A DNA stretch of 64,000 bases. Origin: Plasmodiophora brassicae (Eukaryota; Endomyxa; Phytomyxea; Plasmodiophorida; Plasmodiophoridae). The position numbers and the translations under genes were made by a program. The DNA is taken from contig JASFAU010000001.1 of NCBI GenBank assembly GCA_039704465.1, positions 1,178,001-1,242,000 of the forward strand. Direction: 5' to 3'. Positions 20,875 through 31,706 of this stretch are shown here, in pieces; positions within the stretch are counted from its first letter, which is position 1; each line of letters begins with the position of its first letter. The notes under the pieces were generated by a model. The model was not told the DNA's origin. It searched no databases and saw only the letters and a program-made list of their open reading frames with translations.

Positions 20875-21203
20875 CGCCACGGCCAACAGCGCACGGCAAT
20901 GCGCAAATGGACGAGAACACCCCCTCGGGATTGGCTGTGGAGTTAGGAGCGGATCGTTGGACTTTATTCCCCAACGGCCAACATCATGAGTTTCGTCTCC
21001 GACTTCCCATATTTCGCTGTGAACAACTGGAACAGTCAATAGCTGCAACGTTCGATAGTATATCCATTTTGTGTAAGACATTGCGAACCAGAGCAAGATC
21101 ACCCTGTGACCCTGAATAGCTCACTGCTGACTAGGGAACATCCTTCGCTGAATGTACCATGAACCATACATTTATCAAAGTGAAATCTGACGCATGAATT
21201 GCA

Positions 21204-22778
21204 TCAGGCCGCCCTCGAGGAGACATTGACGATGGCATTACGGAAGACCTGGCGGGAGCACACAGGCAATGAACGTCCTTGTTCTCGACTGGCGCATAGG
21301 TCCAGGGATGAGCGCACGTTGATACCTTTAAGACACATCTGGTAGAAAACTGTTCGCCGCGTCCATGGATCTTGCAAATGCAATAGCATGGCCGGGTATC
21401 GACAGTAAGAGAGAAGACTACAGGCAAGGGAGGCGTCGACAGCGATGGCATGGAAGATAAGCGGAGTACCATTGTACGTCATCCCCAGTGCTTTGTCGAT
21501 AATGTTCTTCTTAGAAGCGAGACTGGCCAGATCGAAAACAACCGCATAGTTCCGTAGGTTGATAGCATGAGCAAAGAATCCCGACGTGAAAACGTCCCAT
21601 GGATTCGCAGCCGAACTCGCCAAACGCGATATGCCAGACAGCAAACGCCTATAAACACGGTGGTGCGCTGTACTCAACGCTATTTGTTGGTGAGCTTTAC
21701 CCAGCAACGTTTGCCCGGAGAGGTCCCGTAGGACAGTAACGTCGATCCACTGCGGTACATACCGTTCAAGAACGTCGAAAAGCTCAGGATGATACCGAAG
21801 GGCACCAAGTAGGTATCTCACCCACTGCATCTGACCACTCTGCCGTGACAGATGACCAAAGCCAGCGACACGCACCCTAGGTAAAACGCGATGGAGAATT
21901 CGGGCTATGGAAGCCGACCTAATCGGCGCTCCAATGTCCAGCAAGGGGCCCACGAACATAGCGAACAGATCATCAGAGCGGAGGGACTTGCAGAATCCAT
22001 TGGCGATTACATTCGCAGCTAGCGGCTCCGATCCTTTCAATGCCGCGAGTCCCAGCAAAGAAAACAAGCTGTTTCCGTTGGCGACCACTCTATGGATATC
22101 GCAGCCGTGTTCCACAAGTATGCTAACGTGGGCCAGATTCTTCAAATACAACGCGTCACGCGGCGTCAAGCATGACAAACAGAGATCTAGTTGCCGACCA
22201 TTCCAGTGTGGAAATGCACGCTCTAGCGCAGAGCGCATCTCAACCGCAGAAGGCGACGGATGAAGGAAAGTGTCGAAAACAATCGCGGAGATGTCCCGCT
22301 CTGGAACCTTGTTTGGACACCGACTCCCAAGCGTCTCAATCACGTCAATGCGGTGGCGGGATATGGCAATCCCAACAGCAAGCCTGCCGTCGAAGTTGCA
22401 ATCGCAAACGAGGAAGGACACCAATTCGGCGATTGCAGTTGGTCGGTAGTACAGAGAACGAAGAATGATTTCTTGTTCCCTGCGGTCGAAGCCCGCTATC
22501 AGCAAATTTTGCCGATGAAAATTCAGGAACGATTCCAGGTGGGGGGACAGCCGCTTTGCTGCGCTAACCCGAATCATCTTCCAAATAGTCGAATAAAAGC
22601 CCATAACCTGCCAGGTCGCGTTCTGAAATCGCCTGGATGTCATCGAAAGGCGCGCTGTGGATTGCGGATCAAGTTTAGCCACGATCTGGGTCAGCAAGTC
22701 ATCTGGAAGCTTCATCAGCCCGTCCTCATCACCTGCGCTGACACAGCTCCAGAGAAGCAGCGCCACAACCACCTTCAT
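21204..22778 (-). CDS. Secreted F-box-like, ankyrin-like repeat protein
   Basis: Intronless 524-residue protein. Residues 1-16 (MKVVVALLLWSCVSAG) look like a cleavable signal peptide. An F-box-like motif comes directly after it: LMKLPDDLLTQIVAKLDPQS followed by TARLSMTSRRFQN. The rest is a helical array with degenerate ankyrin-like units (for example VSILVEHGCDIHRVVANGNS). F-box proteins are normally cytosolic SCF ubiquitin-ligase adaptors, so a signal peptide is odd. In a plant or animal parasite it would suggest a host-directed protein, which is inference. If the signal is not functional it is an ordinary F-box protein. Confidence 0.7.
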   Translation of the reverse strand: MKVVVALLLWSCVSAGDEDGLMKLPDDLLTQIVAKLDPQSTARLSMTSRRFQNATWQVMGFYSTIWKMIRVSAAKRLSPHLESFLNFHRQNLLIAGFDRREQEIILRSLYYRPTAIAELVSFLVCDCNFDGRLAVGIAISRHRIDVIETLGSRCPNKVPERDISAIVFDTFLHPSPSAVEMRSALERAFPHWNGRQLDLCLSCLTPRDALYLKNLAHVSILVEHGCDIHRVVANGNSLFSLLGLAALKGSEPLAANVIANGFCKSLRSDDLFAMFVGPLLDIGAPIRSASIARILHRVLPRVRVAGFGHLSRQSGQMQWVRYLLGALRYHPELFDVLERYVPQWIDVTVLRDLSGQTLLGKAHQQIALSTAHHRVYRRLLSGISRLASSAANPWDVFTSGFFAHAINLRNYAVVFDLASLASKKNIIDKALGMTYNGTPLIFHAIAVDASLACSLLSYCRYPAMLLHLQDPWTRRTVFYQMCLKGINVRSSLDLCASREQGRSLPVCSRQVFRNAIVNVSSRAA

Positions 22779-23746
22779 TGTTCGTTACAGCGCCTCGCTA
22801 GGTGAAGCTGCACAGCACAGCAGCTGCGCAGCTCCGGCGGTTGACTAACGAAACGCCCCACGCAGCCCGCACGGCCTATCCCATTGATGCGCCGGAAAAT
22901 TGGGTTTGTAGTAATGGGCAGGTCTCCCTGGGGGTGGGACTGCTCAACCACCACCAGTCTACCACTCGGACTTGGGCTGGAATGGGGCCTAGATGTTTGT
23001 GCGGACTGCCCTTGCAGGAGTGCAGGCCACCAACTTATTCGGGACATGGAGACTTTGTTTCCAAAAAGGAATCGCTACTATCTGTCAACGATCTGCCAAA
23101 ACCGTCCTTTTATAAAGTCAGAGAATGTAGTCAACCTCGACGGTGGCCGCCCATGCGTCATCAAACGTGGTTTGACACGTGCGAACGCAAAGGACTGTCT
23201 TCCTCCTCGGGCTGTTGTCATACAGGTCCTTCAGCTCCTTGTGTTGTACATAGCTCGCTCGCAACACTGGAGCATCAGTTTCCTATAACGATTGCAAAGC
23301 ATGTCATTGGTAAAAGAGTTCACGGCGTTCCGGACGGCCCCACAGTGAGGGGCAGACTTCGCGTTCGATCAAAGGCCGCCAGGTGCCGGATTGTGCGGTT
23401 AAGGAAGGCCCGTGCCGAAGGTTTGCATACGGGTAATTCAGACGAACCTGGGTACATCCCGGGTACCATGGCCCGTGGGAAAGTCCCCGGATCACGAGGC
23501 AGAGATGTCATCCGTTAACGGAGGCGTCGGCACGGTCGCCGTCATCGTGGCAAAGACACGAGCCCTGACGGCCCGGCTGATTGTTCATCATAGCAAAGTT
23601 ATGCAAGCGCCGCCCGGTGTCATGCCGGACCGGTTCCACAACGGGGCTTACTCTCAGTGCTGGCCTTCCTTCATCTTTCTGCAAATCAAAACGAGTGTTC
23701 ATACATGCTCCATACAGAACTTCACGTTTCATTTGGAATGGGAAGT
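22779..23746. other. Region without a convincing gene
   Basis: About 970 bp. A plus-strand frame around 23509-23789 is open but has no recognised motif and overlaps the minus-strand gene that follows. No tRNA or transposon structure was seen. Confidence 0.4.
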
Positions 23747-24250
23747 TTACGACTCAGAACATAGGTCAGGACACTGTAGACAAGTGTGACCGTGCCGATG
23801 GGGGCTTCTCGACAGGACGTCGTCCAGCAGACGCGATAATGCCGGGATCACGTTGAGGAGGTCCAGGAACATTGCCAGACAGACCTTTACCAATCCAGAC
23901 GGATCCGGATCGACAAGCATGATCGAAGACCGCCACTTCACTTCGCCTGATTTGGTATTGAAGGTGACGCCACAGTGGCCTAGTGCATCACTCGGCGCCT
24001 TGGTGACTACTTCCAGTGCCTGCTTCACCTGCGTCTCGTCGATTCGGCGTAGAAAGACCGCCTCCATCACCAGCCTGTCGTCCGCCACCGCTATTGTGTG
24101 CACCTCGCCGTCGACCTGGAACTCGAACCGATCACCATCGCGCTCATAGTTCAGTTCAATCGTTTGCAGGACGGATTCGATGATGGAGGCCTTGTCTGCG
24201 TGCTCCATGTCGCCGCCAAACAACGTTCCAAATGGCGTCGTAGTTCCCAA
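23747..24250 (-). CDS. Hypothetical protein, 167 aa
   Basis: Not recognised. The frame has balanced, coding-like composition with alternating strands and helices (RFEFQVDGEVHTIAVADDRL, then MEAVFLRRIDETQVKQALEV). It contains a hydrophobic helix at FLDLLNVIPALSRLL. No signal peptide is seen. A start at the internal Met (MEHADKASII) is also possible. Confidence 0.45.
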   Translation of the reverse strand: MGTTTPFGTLFGGDMEHADKASIIESVLQTIELNYERDGDRFEFQVDGEVHTIAVADDRLVMEAVFLRRIDETQVKQALEVVTKAPSDALGHCGVTFNTKSGEVKWRSSIMLVDPDPSGLVKVCLAMFLDLLNVIPALSRLLDDVLSRSPHRHGHTCLQCPDLCSES

Positions 24251-24436
24251 TACGATTAGGCGAATGCATGATTCGAAAGGGTCTTTCTATGAGTCAACTC
24301 ACATCATGCGAGCACAGTGACTCATGCATGACGACGTGGACCGCGGGAGTTGCGTCAGCACTCAGCAGTCAGCACTTCAGCCGTCGAGCAAAGCGGATCC
24401 GGGACCACTCTGAAGTGCGCCGCGGGCCCCGCATCA

Positions 24437-25551
24437 ATGCAGCGGGTTGCCATCCAGTCGTTCTTCAGGCGCCAATGGGTGCGAACCATCATTGCCGACG
24501 AGAACCGCATGCTGAGGCGACGCGATCAAGAGTTGAATAAGCTGCATAATATGGTGTTCGGTCGGAAGAGAAAGGATCAGAAGGAGAAGGCGCTCGAAAT
24601 GCTGATGAATGAGACGGAGATCGAGAAGTCGCACAAGAGCCTGCATCGCCTCGTCAATCGTCTCGGCGATGACGTCGATACTCGGACGTTGTCGTACGGT
24701 GCGAGACGCCTTCTGATTCGCATGCAAGAAGCTTGTGACCGAGCTGATGAACTGGAAAATGAGGCCAAATGTACTGACGATGTCAAGCTTCGCGCCGACT
24801 TGATGAAAAAGCGAATAAGAGACTGTGGCAAAGCGCTGGGCGAGGTACTTGTCGATGCAGCTAAGCTGGTAATCTTTGAGGCCTGCCGCGAACGAATGTG
24901 GCTTATTCTTATACGTGTCTTGACAGGGTTCTGTTGAGGCAGTTCGCAAGATCTTCAACGCTTATGATGCACGGTTTAAACCGACAGCTTTCCACTACAA
25001 CGGTCAGTTTCACGAATGGGTGGCCACTGTCGAAACCAAATCCCTGATATTGTGAACTGCTAGCTCTCTTGGGGATGTGCTTGAAGTCACGTTCAGCTTT
25101 ACTAGCTGAGATGCGGCAAAAGAACGTGGCGCCCGACATCAGGACGTATACATTGGTGTTCGCGTCATGTACGTCGAAGACTGAATTCCAAATCTTGATG
25201 GAGGAGGTTAGCGCTGCAGGATTCCCTGTTGACCTAAAAGCATGTTATGCAATCCTGAATGCAATGATTCGAAGCAACTGCGACGCGTTTGAGATTCTAC
25301 GTACGTTCGACGATTTACGGGATAAGTGGAAGATTCAGCCAGACAAGAAGATGCTCCAGCAACTGATCAAGGTTCACAAGGCGTGCGGGAACAGTGAAAC
25401 GGCCCAAGAGTTAATTGTTGAGCTGAAGAAAAGGCATCCCATCTTCCCTTCAAGAGCAGCAGCGTCGTCAGCTAGGGAGGATGCAACCGCTACTCAAGAC
25501 ACTGAAGGATCAGGCGCAGTTGGAAGCCATGAATCTGAATCGGAAGGCTGA
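24437..25551 (+). CDS. PPR-like (pentatricopeptide) protein, probably mitochondrial
   Basis: The N-terminus is basic (MQRVAIQSFFRRQWVRTII), consistent with mitochondrial import, and a Lys-rich helical region follows. The first exon ends AAKL at a GTAATC donor. A short exon gives SVEAVRKIFNAYDARFKPTA and FHYN. It joins, after an intron ending in ctag, to ALLGMCLKSRSALLAEM and RQKNVAPDIRTYTLVFASC. These helices with the P-D--TY pattern are PPR units. The acidic, Ser-rich C-terminus ends at 25551. Its RNA target cannot be told. Confidence 0.7.
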
Positions 25552-25791
25552 ACGGCGAGGTTGATATTCGTACACTATTCTTTCTCGCTATAAACTGACA
25601 GTTCCTTTGCAGATGCTCTGATGTGAACTAGCAGTTCCACATACGAAATGAACGCCGTGATTGTCGCTGCTGTCAATCGTTTCGCCACGGGTTAGGACAC
25701 GTACAGACTGTTTGGGCCTCAACGTAGGCAATGCATTTATCAGGTTGGTAACGCCTCGGAGGCACCAGCACGAGACGAGATCGCGGCTGAA

Positions 25792-26403
25792 TCACTGTAC
25801 CTGCACGGATGACATCTGTTGCTGCTGCAACTGGGCACAGACCAGCTTGCCGAGCGTCACGCGCAGGATGCCGGCCTGGACGTCCTGCTTGGCTTGGATT
25901 TTGGTCAGGTCGGCGTCGATAGGGAGCTTGAACTGGCGCAGCATGATGCCATCGCCGCGCTCCGCGTACAGCATCTTGCCTCGCTCCAGTTGCGAATGGT
26001 GTTTCGTGAAGTTCACAGTGACGTTCAACATGTTCGCGGTCTCGAAGCCGATCTGCACGTCGTCCTTCTTGACACCCGGCGTTTCGATGTCGAGCAGGTA
26101 GTTTGTGATGTTGTCCTTAATCTCAGCCCGTAAGTGGTTGCGTGCGAGACAGCGACCCTGATAGCCGAACGGGGCTGACTGGCTTGGGTAGACCTGGCTT
26201 TGGGAGGAGTCGTAGCCTTGACTGCAAGGACTGAATGGCTGGTTCTCACAGGTGAGACTGGTGGCTGTCATGTTGAGGATACTGGTGCCTTGAAGCTCCG
26301 CACGAAGTCGATGTGAACCTTGACGAGCCGATTGCAGAATGAACAAACCCAAGGTGCCATGCACTCACGTAGACAATGAAAATTCCCCATTGCCATGCAG
26401 CAT
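25792..26403 (-). CDS. Small heat shock protein, Hsp20/alpha-crystallin family
   Basis: ATP-independent chaperone. The crystallin domain spans most of the second exon: EIKDNITNYLLDIETPGVKK, DDVQIGFETANMLNVTV, ERGDGIMLRQFKLPIDADL, and the closing AGILRVTLGKL, which corresponds to the A-x-x-x-G-V-L signature. A short first exon (MLHGNGEFSLS) ends at a strong GTGAGT donor and can join in frame to LTCENQPFSPC through an acceptor near 26265. That start is less certain than the domain. A start at the Met before TATSLTCEN is the alternative. Confidence 0.82.
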
Positions 26404-26835
26404 CACTCGGTCGCGCGCTCGACGCGGATGGTGACTGGACACGGTTACGTCATTTGAGGTCTTTACAGTCAAGCCGAGAGTGTAGCTTCGACTGGGAAAC
26501 GTTACTGGCAATTCACCAGTGGGCGTATGTAACGGGGGTCTAGGATTACGCTCCTCCCTTCGTTGGCGGCACTTACGTTGACAGGATAATCTGTGGGTTT
26601 TCAGTTGCACTTGAGAAATTATCATCTTTCAAGTGAGCATCTCAGTACCGGCGCGGATCAGGCAAACGTTTCATAAGCATGTCGTGTGCAGGTGCCCCAG
26701 TTAATGCTCTGCATGAGCATATCGGTGGCTGCACCAAAACAGTCATGTCGCGTTATCAAGTTTTAGGAAAACGATAGGCTAATACTTATAGCGCAGCAGG
26801 CACTACAGTATAGAACGATGACGTTTACTGTATAG
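26404..26835. other. Intergenic region
   Basis: About 430 bp, AT-richer than its surroundings, upstream of the heat shock gene and downstream of the lipid phosphatase gene. Nothing recognisable was seen. Confidence 0.4.
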
Positions 26836-27979
26836 TTATACGGCCACGTTTCGTGTTTGCGAGTTCTTGTTGCCATCTACAGTTTCTTTGAGATGAACAT
26901 CGCAGAATATGGAGCGGAAATGCAGGTGATAGACACAAAGAGCAATAAACGCGCCAATAACTCCCCCTGCAACAATATCGCTGAAATGGTGCCAACTATC
27001 ACGTGTCCTCGTGAGGGCTATGAAGAGAGCCAGTCTATCAAATGTAATCAGCGATTTTGCGACAGAATGGCTCATCTATCGAAAGGACCCGGTTGGCGTT
27101 AAACAGAGGAGTAGCCTTCCGAACTGCATGCTGGACGATTTCATTACTCTTGATTTTCCCATCAGCCACAGGGTCAAGAAGAACAGACCTGGAAAAGTGT
27201 CAGCGTTCAGAATGATAAGTACTAAATTTTCGGGGAAACGCTGACTGGAAAAGGCAAATGACGAATGTCCAGACGGAAATGATCGGAATGCTTTGGCAAT
27301 ATTGGATGCCTGAAAATGTCGAATGAACACTTAGCCACTAATGCCTGGAATAGAACGTACAGATCCACGACATGCACCATCAGAATATTTGCAGAGCTCG
27401 AAGAAGTTCGGTCGCGGTCGTCCCGCCACGTTCTTCATACACGCGGTAAGGCACACGGTTAGAGAGATGGATTCGGCCAGGCCCAGCTGCAATATATGGT
27501 TATCCAGCTGAATTAAACACGACAGCAATGGACCGGGGCCAACCGTCGACCGTAATAATTCCCTGGGATCGTACTTGATGAAACGGCTCTGTAAGTACCA
27601 CACGGAGACGGGAACCCCGATGCCCAGCAAGGTCACCAACCAGGTCGGCACGGTTTCATGTGACACTGGGAACTATCGTACGCAATTCAGAAATCAAGCG
27701 GGCTCGAATACACAGTTGACTAACAGAAAGATGTGGGTCTCCTGGGGTTACAAGCTGATGGAAGGGTTCGAACAACCGTACCACAGCGCTAACGGCCAAC
27801 AACATCCCACAGACCACCCAGTCACTAAGCATCACCCGTTGGTGCCAGGGAGCTTGCTTGACGCGGCCGCGTGGGTCAACACCCTCCTCGTGGCCACGCT
27901 CCTCGGAATCAAGCAACACGCCCGTCTCGACATCGCCTTCGCGCCCGGCCGAACCGCCCGCATCACCTCGATTCAGCAT
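26836..27979 (-). CDS. PAP2-family lipid phosphate phosphatase
   Basis: Integral membrane phosphatase acting on phosphatidate or related lipids. The three catalytic motifs sit on separate exons: KNVAGRPRPNF (motif 1), FPSGHSSFAFS (motif 2) and TRTRDSWHHFSDIVAG (motif 3, with the catalytic His and Asp). The first exon has TM1 (LSDWVVCGMLLAVSAVV) and DPHLS, joining FPVSHETVPTWLVTLL after an intron that ends in cgatag. Further exons give LFFLTLWLMGK. The C-terminus is hydrophilic and ends near RNVAV. The start Met at about 27979 is tentative. Confidence 0.88.
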
Positions 27980-28447
27980 GGCGACGACAATCCGGTATTT
28001 ACTTCTTGTATTGTACCACGTCCCAAAATCGCGCAGACACCAACTGAACTGTGGCGTCGAATGTGGTATCTTCACAGCATTTCGCTGCGTGGGCATGTCT
28101 GCCTAAACAAGTCTTCCTGTTTCACTGATGACAGGCCCTCATTTAGGCCGTTTCCCGCATTGGAATCCAGTATGAGTATGCACGAGCTGCCATTGCGTGT
28201 GTGTCATGCGGGTGACCTTTGCTCTGGCGTTCGGCATAGAACTTGGCGTTGAATCAGGCATAGAATGAGCACTGCATGACACGATCCTGAGGAGGAATGC
28301 AAGTGAGGGCTGTGCGCCAGTCGGGCAAGGCCCACGGGTGGCCGGACTTGAATGTTGACCAAGTCCGCAAAGGCCGAGACGTTCTCCCAGAGAGTACACG
28401 TGGTCCCTTGGGAACCTTGTAACGATCGTAGTTGTGTACCGGTCGAC
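27980..28447. other. Intergenic region
   Basis: Between divergent PAP2 and Myb genes. Only short open frames, with no recognisable product. Confidence 0.4.
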
Positions 28448-29719
28448 ATGACCGAGTATCCACGTTCTTTCGATCATCGCCTCGTCAACGGCGTCCAGTG
28501 CGAGGTCATTGATCACGATATGTCGCCTGGAACGACCAGGACGTTCCTGGGCGTCCTTAGCGACGCGCTAGCGTTCTGTAATGAGAAGGCACCCGCACCG
28601 GACCTGATCGCCCAGCGTCTCGAAAACGACGGCGTCCTGCAACCTGGCTGGTTCGTGTTCCGATCCAAGGATCGAGAGTTCAGCTGCGATATCGCCGATT
28701 ACGATCCAGGAACCTACATGCGTTTCTGCCTGGCGCACGACTACATCTATGTCGCATTTCGCCTGCATCGCAGCGGCTACTCTCACGATTACAATGTCAG
28801 AGGAGCCGTCGCCGACTCCGACTCTGAAGATCAGCATGGCATTTCGTATTCTGACGACGAATTCCTGTCCACCAAGCCGCCGCCGTCGTCGTCCTACCCT
28901 CCTGGATATGTCGCCAAGCGATGGACGGCTCGTGACGTTGAACACCTGCGATTGGGGGTTGCCGAGTTCGGGACAAACTGGACCCAGATCCTTCGCAAAT
29001 ATGATTTTCGAGGTCGCGATGCGGAGGCGCTTATGGAACGCTGGGGCCTGATCCAGTACGGTCCGCCGAAGCCATCCCGTAAACGTCGCCGGCGCGTGAA
29101 AGAGGATGAGGAGGAAGGCGTTGTCCCATCAATGTCAATCGAAGAGACGCAGAGCCAAGATCTTGCCGCTCCTGGCCAACTACCTGTATCGTCGATGGAT
29201 GTGTCTGAGGATACCGGGTCGGTGAAGTCGCTGAAGTCAGGGGAACCGATTGGCGATCAACCTGGAGGCGGTCTTCCTGAGGAGCCTGAGGTCGGAGCAC
29301 AACCATCTGCTCAAGCGACTGCGCCTCGTAAAAGGACTTCGCGAAAGAATCGCTCGGGGCGCGTCATGCGGTTCTACACACCTGAAGAGGAACAGCATCT
29401 GAAGGATGGCGTGGAGGAGTTTGGCACGAATTGGAAGCAGATCCAGTTGAAGTATTGGGGCGAGAACCCGGAGCGGTCAACGAAGAGCCTTGCCAAGAAA
29501 TGGCGCATCATGATGGAGCTTTCCAAGGAAGAAGACGAACTCGGTCCATCTGATGCCGACAACGTTGATGATGGCGAAGAGGACGAGGAAGGCGCAGCTG
29601 GATTGGGGAGTGGCGGCTCGAAAGCAGAGGAAGACCAATCGCCTGAAGGCCCTATCCAACCCGACAATGGCAGGACCATGAGTCTGCGCCCCAAACGCCC
29701 ACGTCGGTACAGCGACTAA
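28448..29719 (+). CDS. Double Myb/SANT-domain nuclear protein
   Basis: Intronless protein of about 423 residues. Two Myb-like repeats are clear: RWTARDVEHLRLGVAEFGTN followed by WTQILRKY, and RFYTPEEEQHLKDGVEEFGT followed by NWKQIQLKYWG and KSLAKKWRIMM. The spacing resembles the telobox-type Myb of telomere repeat-binding proteins, but the VDKWKN consensus is not present. Basic RKRRRR and RKRTSRKNR stretches suit nuclear import. The N-terminal 150 residues (HDMSPGTTRTFLGVLSDALA) are of unknown fold. Acidic Ser-rich linkers separate the domains. Confidence 0.75.
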   Translation: MTEYPRSFDHRLVNGVQCEVIDHDMSPGTTRTFLGVLSDALAFCNEKAPAPDLIAQRLENDGVLQPGWFVFRSKDREFSCDIADYDPGTYMRFCLAHDYIYVAFRLHRSGYSHDYNVRGAVADSDSEDQHGISYSDDEFLSTKPPPSSSYPPGYVAKRWTARDVEHLRLGVAEFGTNWTQILRKYDFRGRDAEALMERWGLIQYGPPKPSRKRRRRVKEDEEEGVVPSMSIEETQSQDLAAPGQLPVSSMDVSEDTGSVKSLKSGEPIGDQPGGGLPEEPEVGAQPSAQATAPRKRTSRKNRSGRVMRFYTPEEEQHLKDGVEEFGTNWKQIQLKYWGENPERSTKSLAKKWRIMMELSKEEDELGPSDADNVDDGEEDEEGAAGLGSGGSKAEEDQSPEGPIQPDNGRTMSLRPKRPRRYSD

Positions 29720-29799
29720 TAGGCATAACCCACGTTCGTGATCGTCGTGGGGCACGACATTGTCGACTACGTTATATCGTATCACATAAATATGAGCAC

Positions 29800-30690
29800 A
29801 CCTCTTCGGATTCGCTGATGTCCATGCCAGTGGATTATTTACGTAAACTGCACGTCGTGACCTTGCCGCATTCGGATGACATCCACAAACCGATACTCTA
29901 CCAAGAAGGTGTGGACGAGCCGGCTGCTTCTTGGCATTGACGCAATTCGTTCCAGTCCCGCACCTATGATTTACTGGCGTGTTGATGCCATCCTGTTGTA
30001 CCTTTAACGTAACTGGATCTTTATTTCGTCAAACCGGATTACTGCAGCCTCGCAGGCAGCGAAACGCCGCGGTAGAGACCACCCTTGCAAATCTTTGGAA
30101 GAGACATTACCGGCGACTAATGGAGAGTTTCACATTGCGTGTCTCAGGACCAGTGAAGTACCCGATTGAGTTCAAGTCGACGTCGCCGAATGACAGGTAG
30201 AGAGATCCATCTGTATATTCAATGGCCCTTCCAAATAGGCATGTTCGTAGAGTATACACATTACAACGCAGAATTAACAGGAGCATGATAAGCAGAACCA
30301 TTCCAACCTTACTGTTATGACATTCATGCTAGGCAAAAGCCAAGTTTTCGGCATCGATAGCGGTACAGCCGGCTTCGGATCACTCCCTTCGCTGGCATGC
30401 AATTTCAGTTCGGGAATTAACGGCTGCCTGATCGACGCGAACGATGACAATTTGGGAACCAGCGTCATGCCTGAGAGGGGCCGTGAGCAACCCGGTTGTT
30501 GGATATGATCGTGAAGGAGATGTGCGAGCGAGCAAACGCGTACATTTCGGAAGCCGCGTTGTCGAACCCCATAACGGTAATAGCAAGGGGTCGCGCAAAC
30601 GCGACGATGGTACGCGATGAACTCCAACCCTCACGAAGGACTCGCACCGACTCCGGCCCTTGCCGTATACGTCCTCCCATGCGTTAACAG
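29800..30690 (-). CDS. Possible multi-exon gene of unknown function
   Basis: Several stretches read like exons on the minus strand but no family is recognised. They are about 30620-30500 (PLAITVMGFDNAASEMYAFA), 30480-30310 (PKLSSFASIRQPLIPELKL), 30240-30120 (IEYTDGSLYLSFGDVDLNSI then GYFTGPETRNVKLSI), and 29935-29845 (RLVHTFLVEYRFVDVIRMRQ ending in a stop). Splice signals were not resolved. Plus-strand frames across the same bases are about equally open, so even the strand is uncertain. Confidence 0.35.
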
Positions 30691-30951
30691 CCGACCCGAC
30701 TGCGTTACGGCCCCCATCGACATTGGTGACACATATTCACAGCGGCCGAAGGATCTGGCTCTGCAGCGAGGATGAACCGAGGCTTGTCTACTACGCAGAC
30801 GCAGATGCAACGCCGCCTCAAGCCCGTGACGCCCGGCCGGTACGGAATGCACCAGCGCCTAAATTTAGCAGTGGCAGTGGCGCACAGGTCATGGCAACGC
30901 CGCGCGCGCCCGCCCGGCCCTCGTCCATTGGTCTAAATTGCAGCCACAACT

Positions 30952-31536
30952 ATGCGGAGCGTTGCCGTTGTCGTTGTTGTTGTCGTCGCCGCGATCGCCG
31001 CTGTCGTCGTTGTCGGGCGCGACGTTCACGTCGATGAGCCTATCGCACCGACTGCGGATCCCTCCGTTACGAAGACGATGCCGCATCACGACACGGACGA
31101 CGTGCCGCGTTCGCACCATGAGGAAAGCGCCGAGGTGCCCCGAGCGAAGTCGTCGCGACGCGGTTCGGCCCTCCCGGATTTCAGTGAACTGCTGGAGAAG
31201 GCGAAAAACGATGGGCTGTTTGACATGTTCGCCGGCCTCAATGGCGAAGGCGCCGAAACGCACACGGACGAGCATGCCTCGACGATTACCGAGTTGGAAT
31301 CGGCGTTGTCGGAAGGCATCGACCACCTGAGCAAGGCGCCCATGGAGGACATTCTGCATCATGTCGAGCAGGGTCGCGACTTCGGCGAGATCCTCGGCAA
31401 CCCGAACTGGTTCGCCAAGATGCAGACGATAATGGAGCAGACGAAGGATGACCCGAAGGCGCAGAGCATCCTCATGAACGCCATGGTCCGGAAGATCCAG
31501 GACAAGCTTGGCGACATGGGCCGCGCTGAGTTGTGA
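30952..31536 (+). CDS. Hypothetical secreted or signal-anchored protein, 194 aa
   Basis: The N-terminus is a run of Val/Ala (residues 4-21), a strong signal peptide or anchor. A His/Ser/Glu-rich segment follows, then a helical C-terminal half: LPDFSELLEKAKNDGLFDMF, ILHHVEQGRDFGEILGNP, NWFAKMQTIMEQTKDDPKAQ. The last part resembles an STI1-like helical repeat (NP...DP.A), but this is weak. No introns. Confidence 0.55.
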   Translation: MRSVAVVVVVVVAAIAAVVVVGRDVHVDEPIAPTADPSVTKTMPHHDTDDVPRSHHEESAEVPRAKSSRRGSALPDFSELLEKAKNDGLFDMFAGLNGEGAETHTDEHASTITELESALSEGIDHLSKAPMEDILHHVEQGRDFGEILGNPNWFAKMQTIMEQTKDDPKAQSILMNAMVRKIQDKLGDMGRAEL

Positions 31537-31706
31537 TTCAAGCCGACTTCGTCCTGCATCGTATGGCTATTACAGAGTATTGCTGTCCCAGGCGAGTGCG
31601 TGTCCATGTTGACTGTATTGGTCGTGGCATTCGTCTTAGGAGTAAACACAACTGGGCGGCGCCTGTACAGAGCCACGTTTCATTACTGTGTCGGCCTCGC
31701 GACCAG

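Noticed and set aside
23412..23789. Plus-strand 125-codon frame as a gene
   Set aside because: No motif, partly antisense to the hypothetical gene at 23747-24250, and composition not clearly coding.
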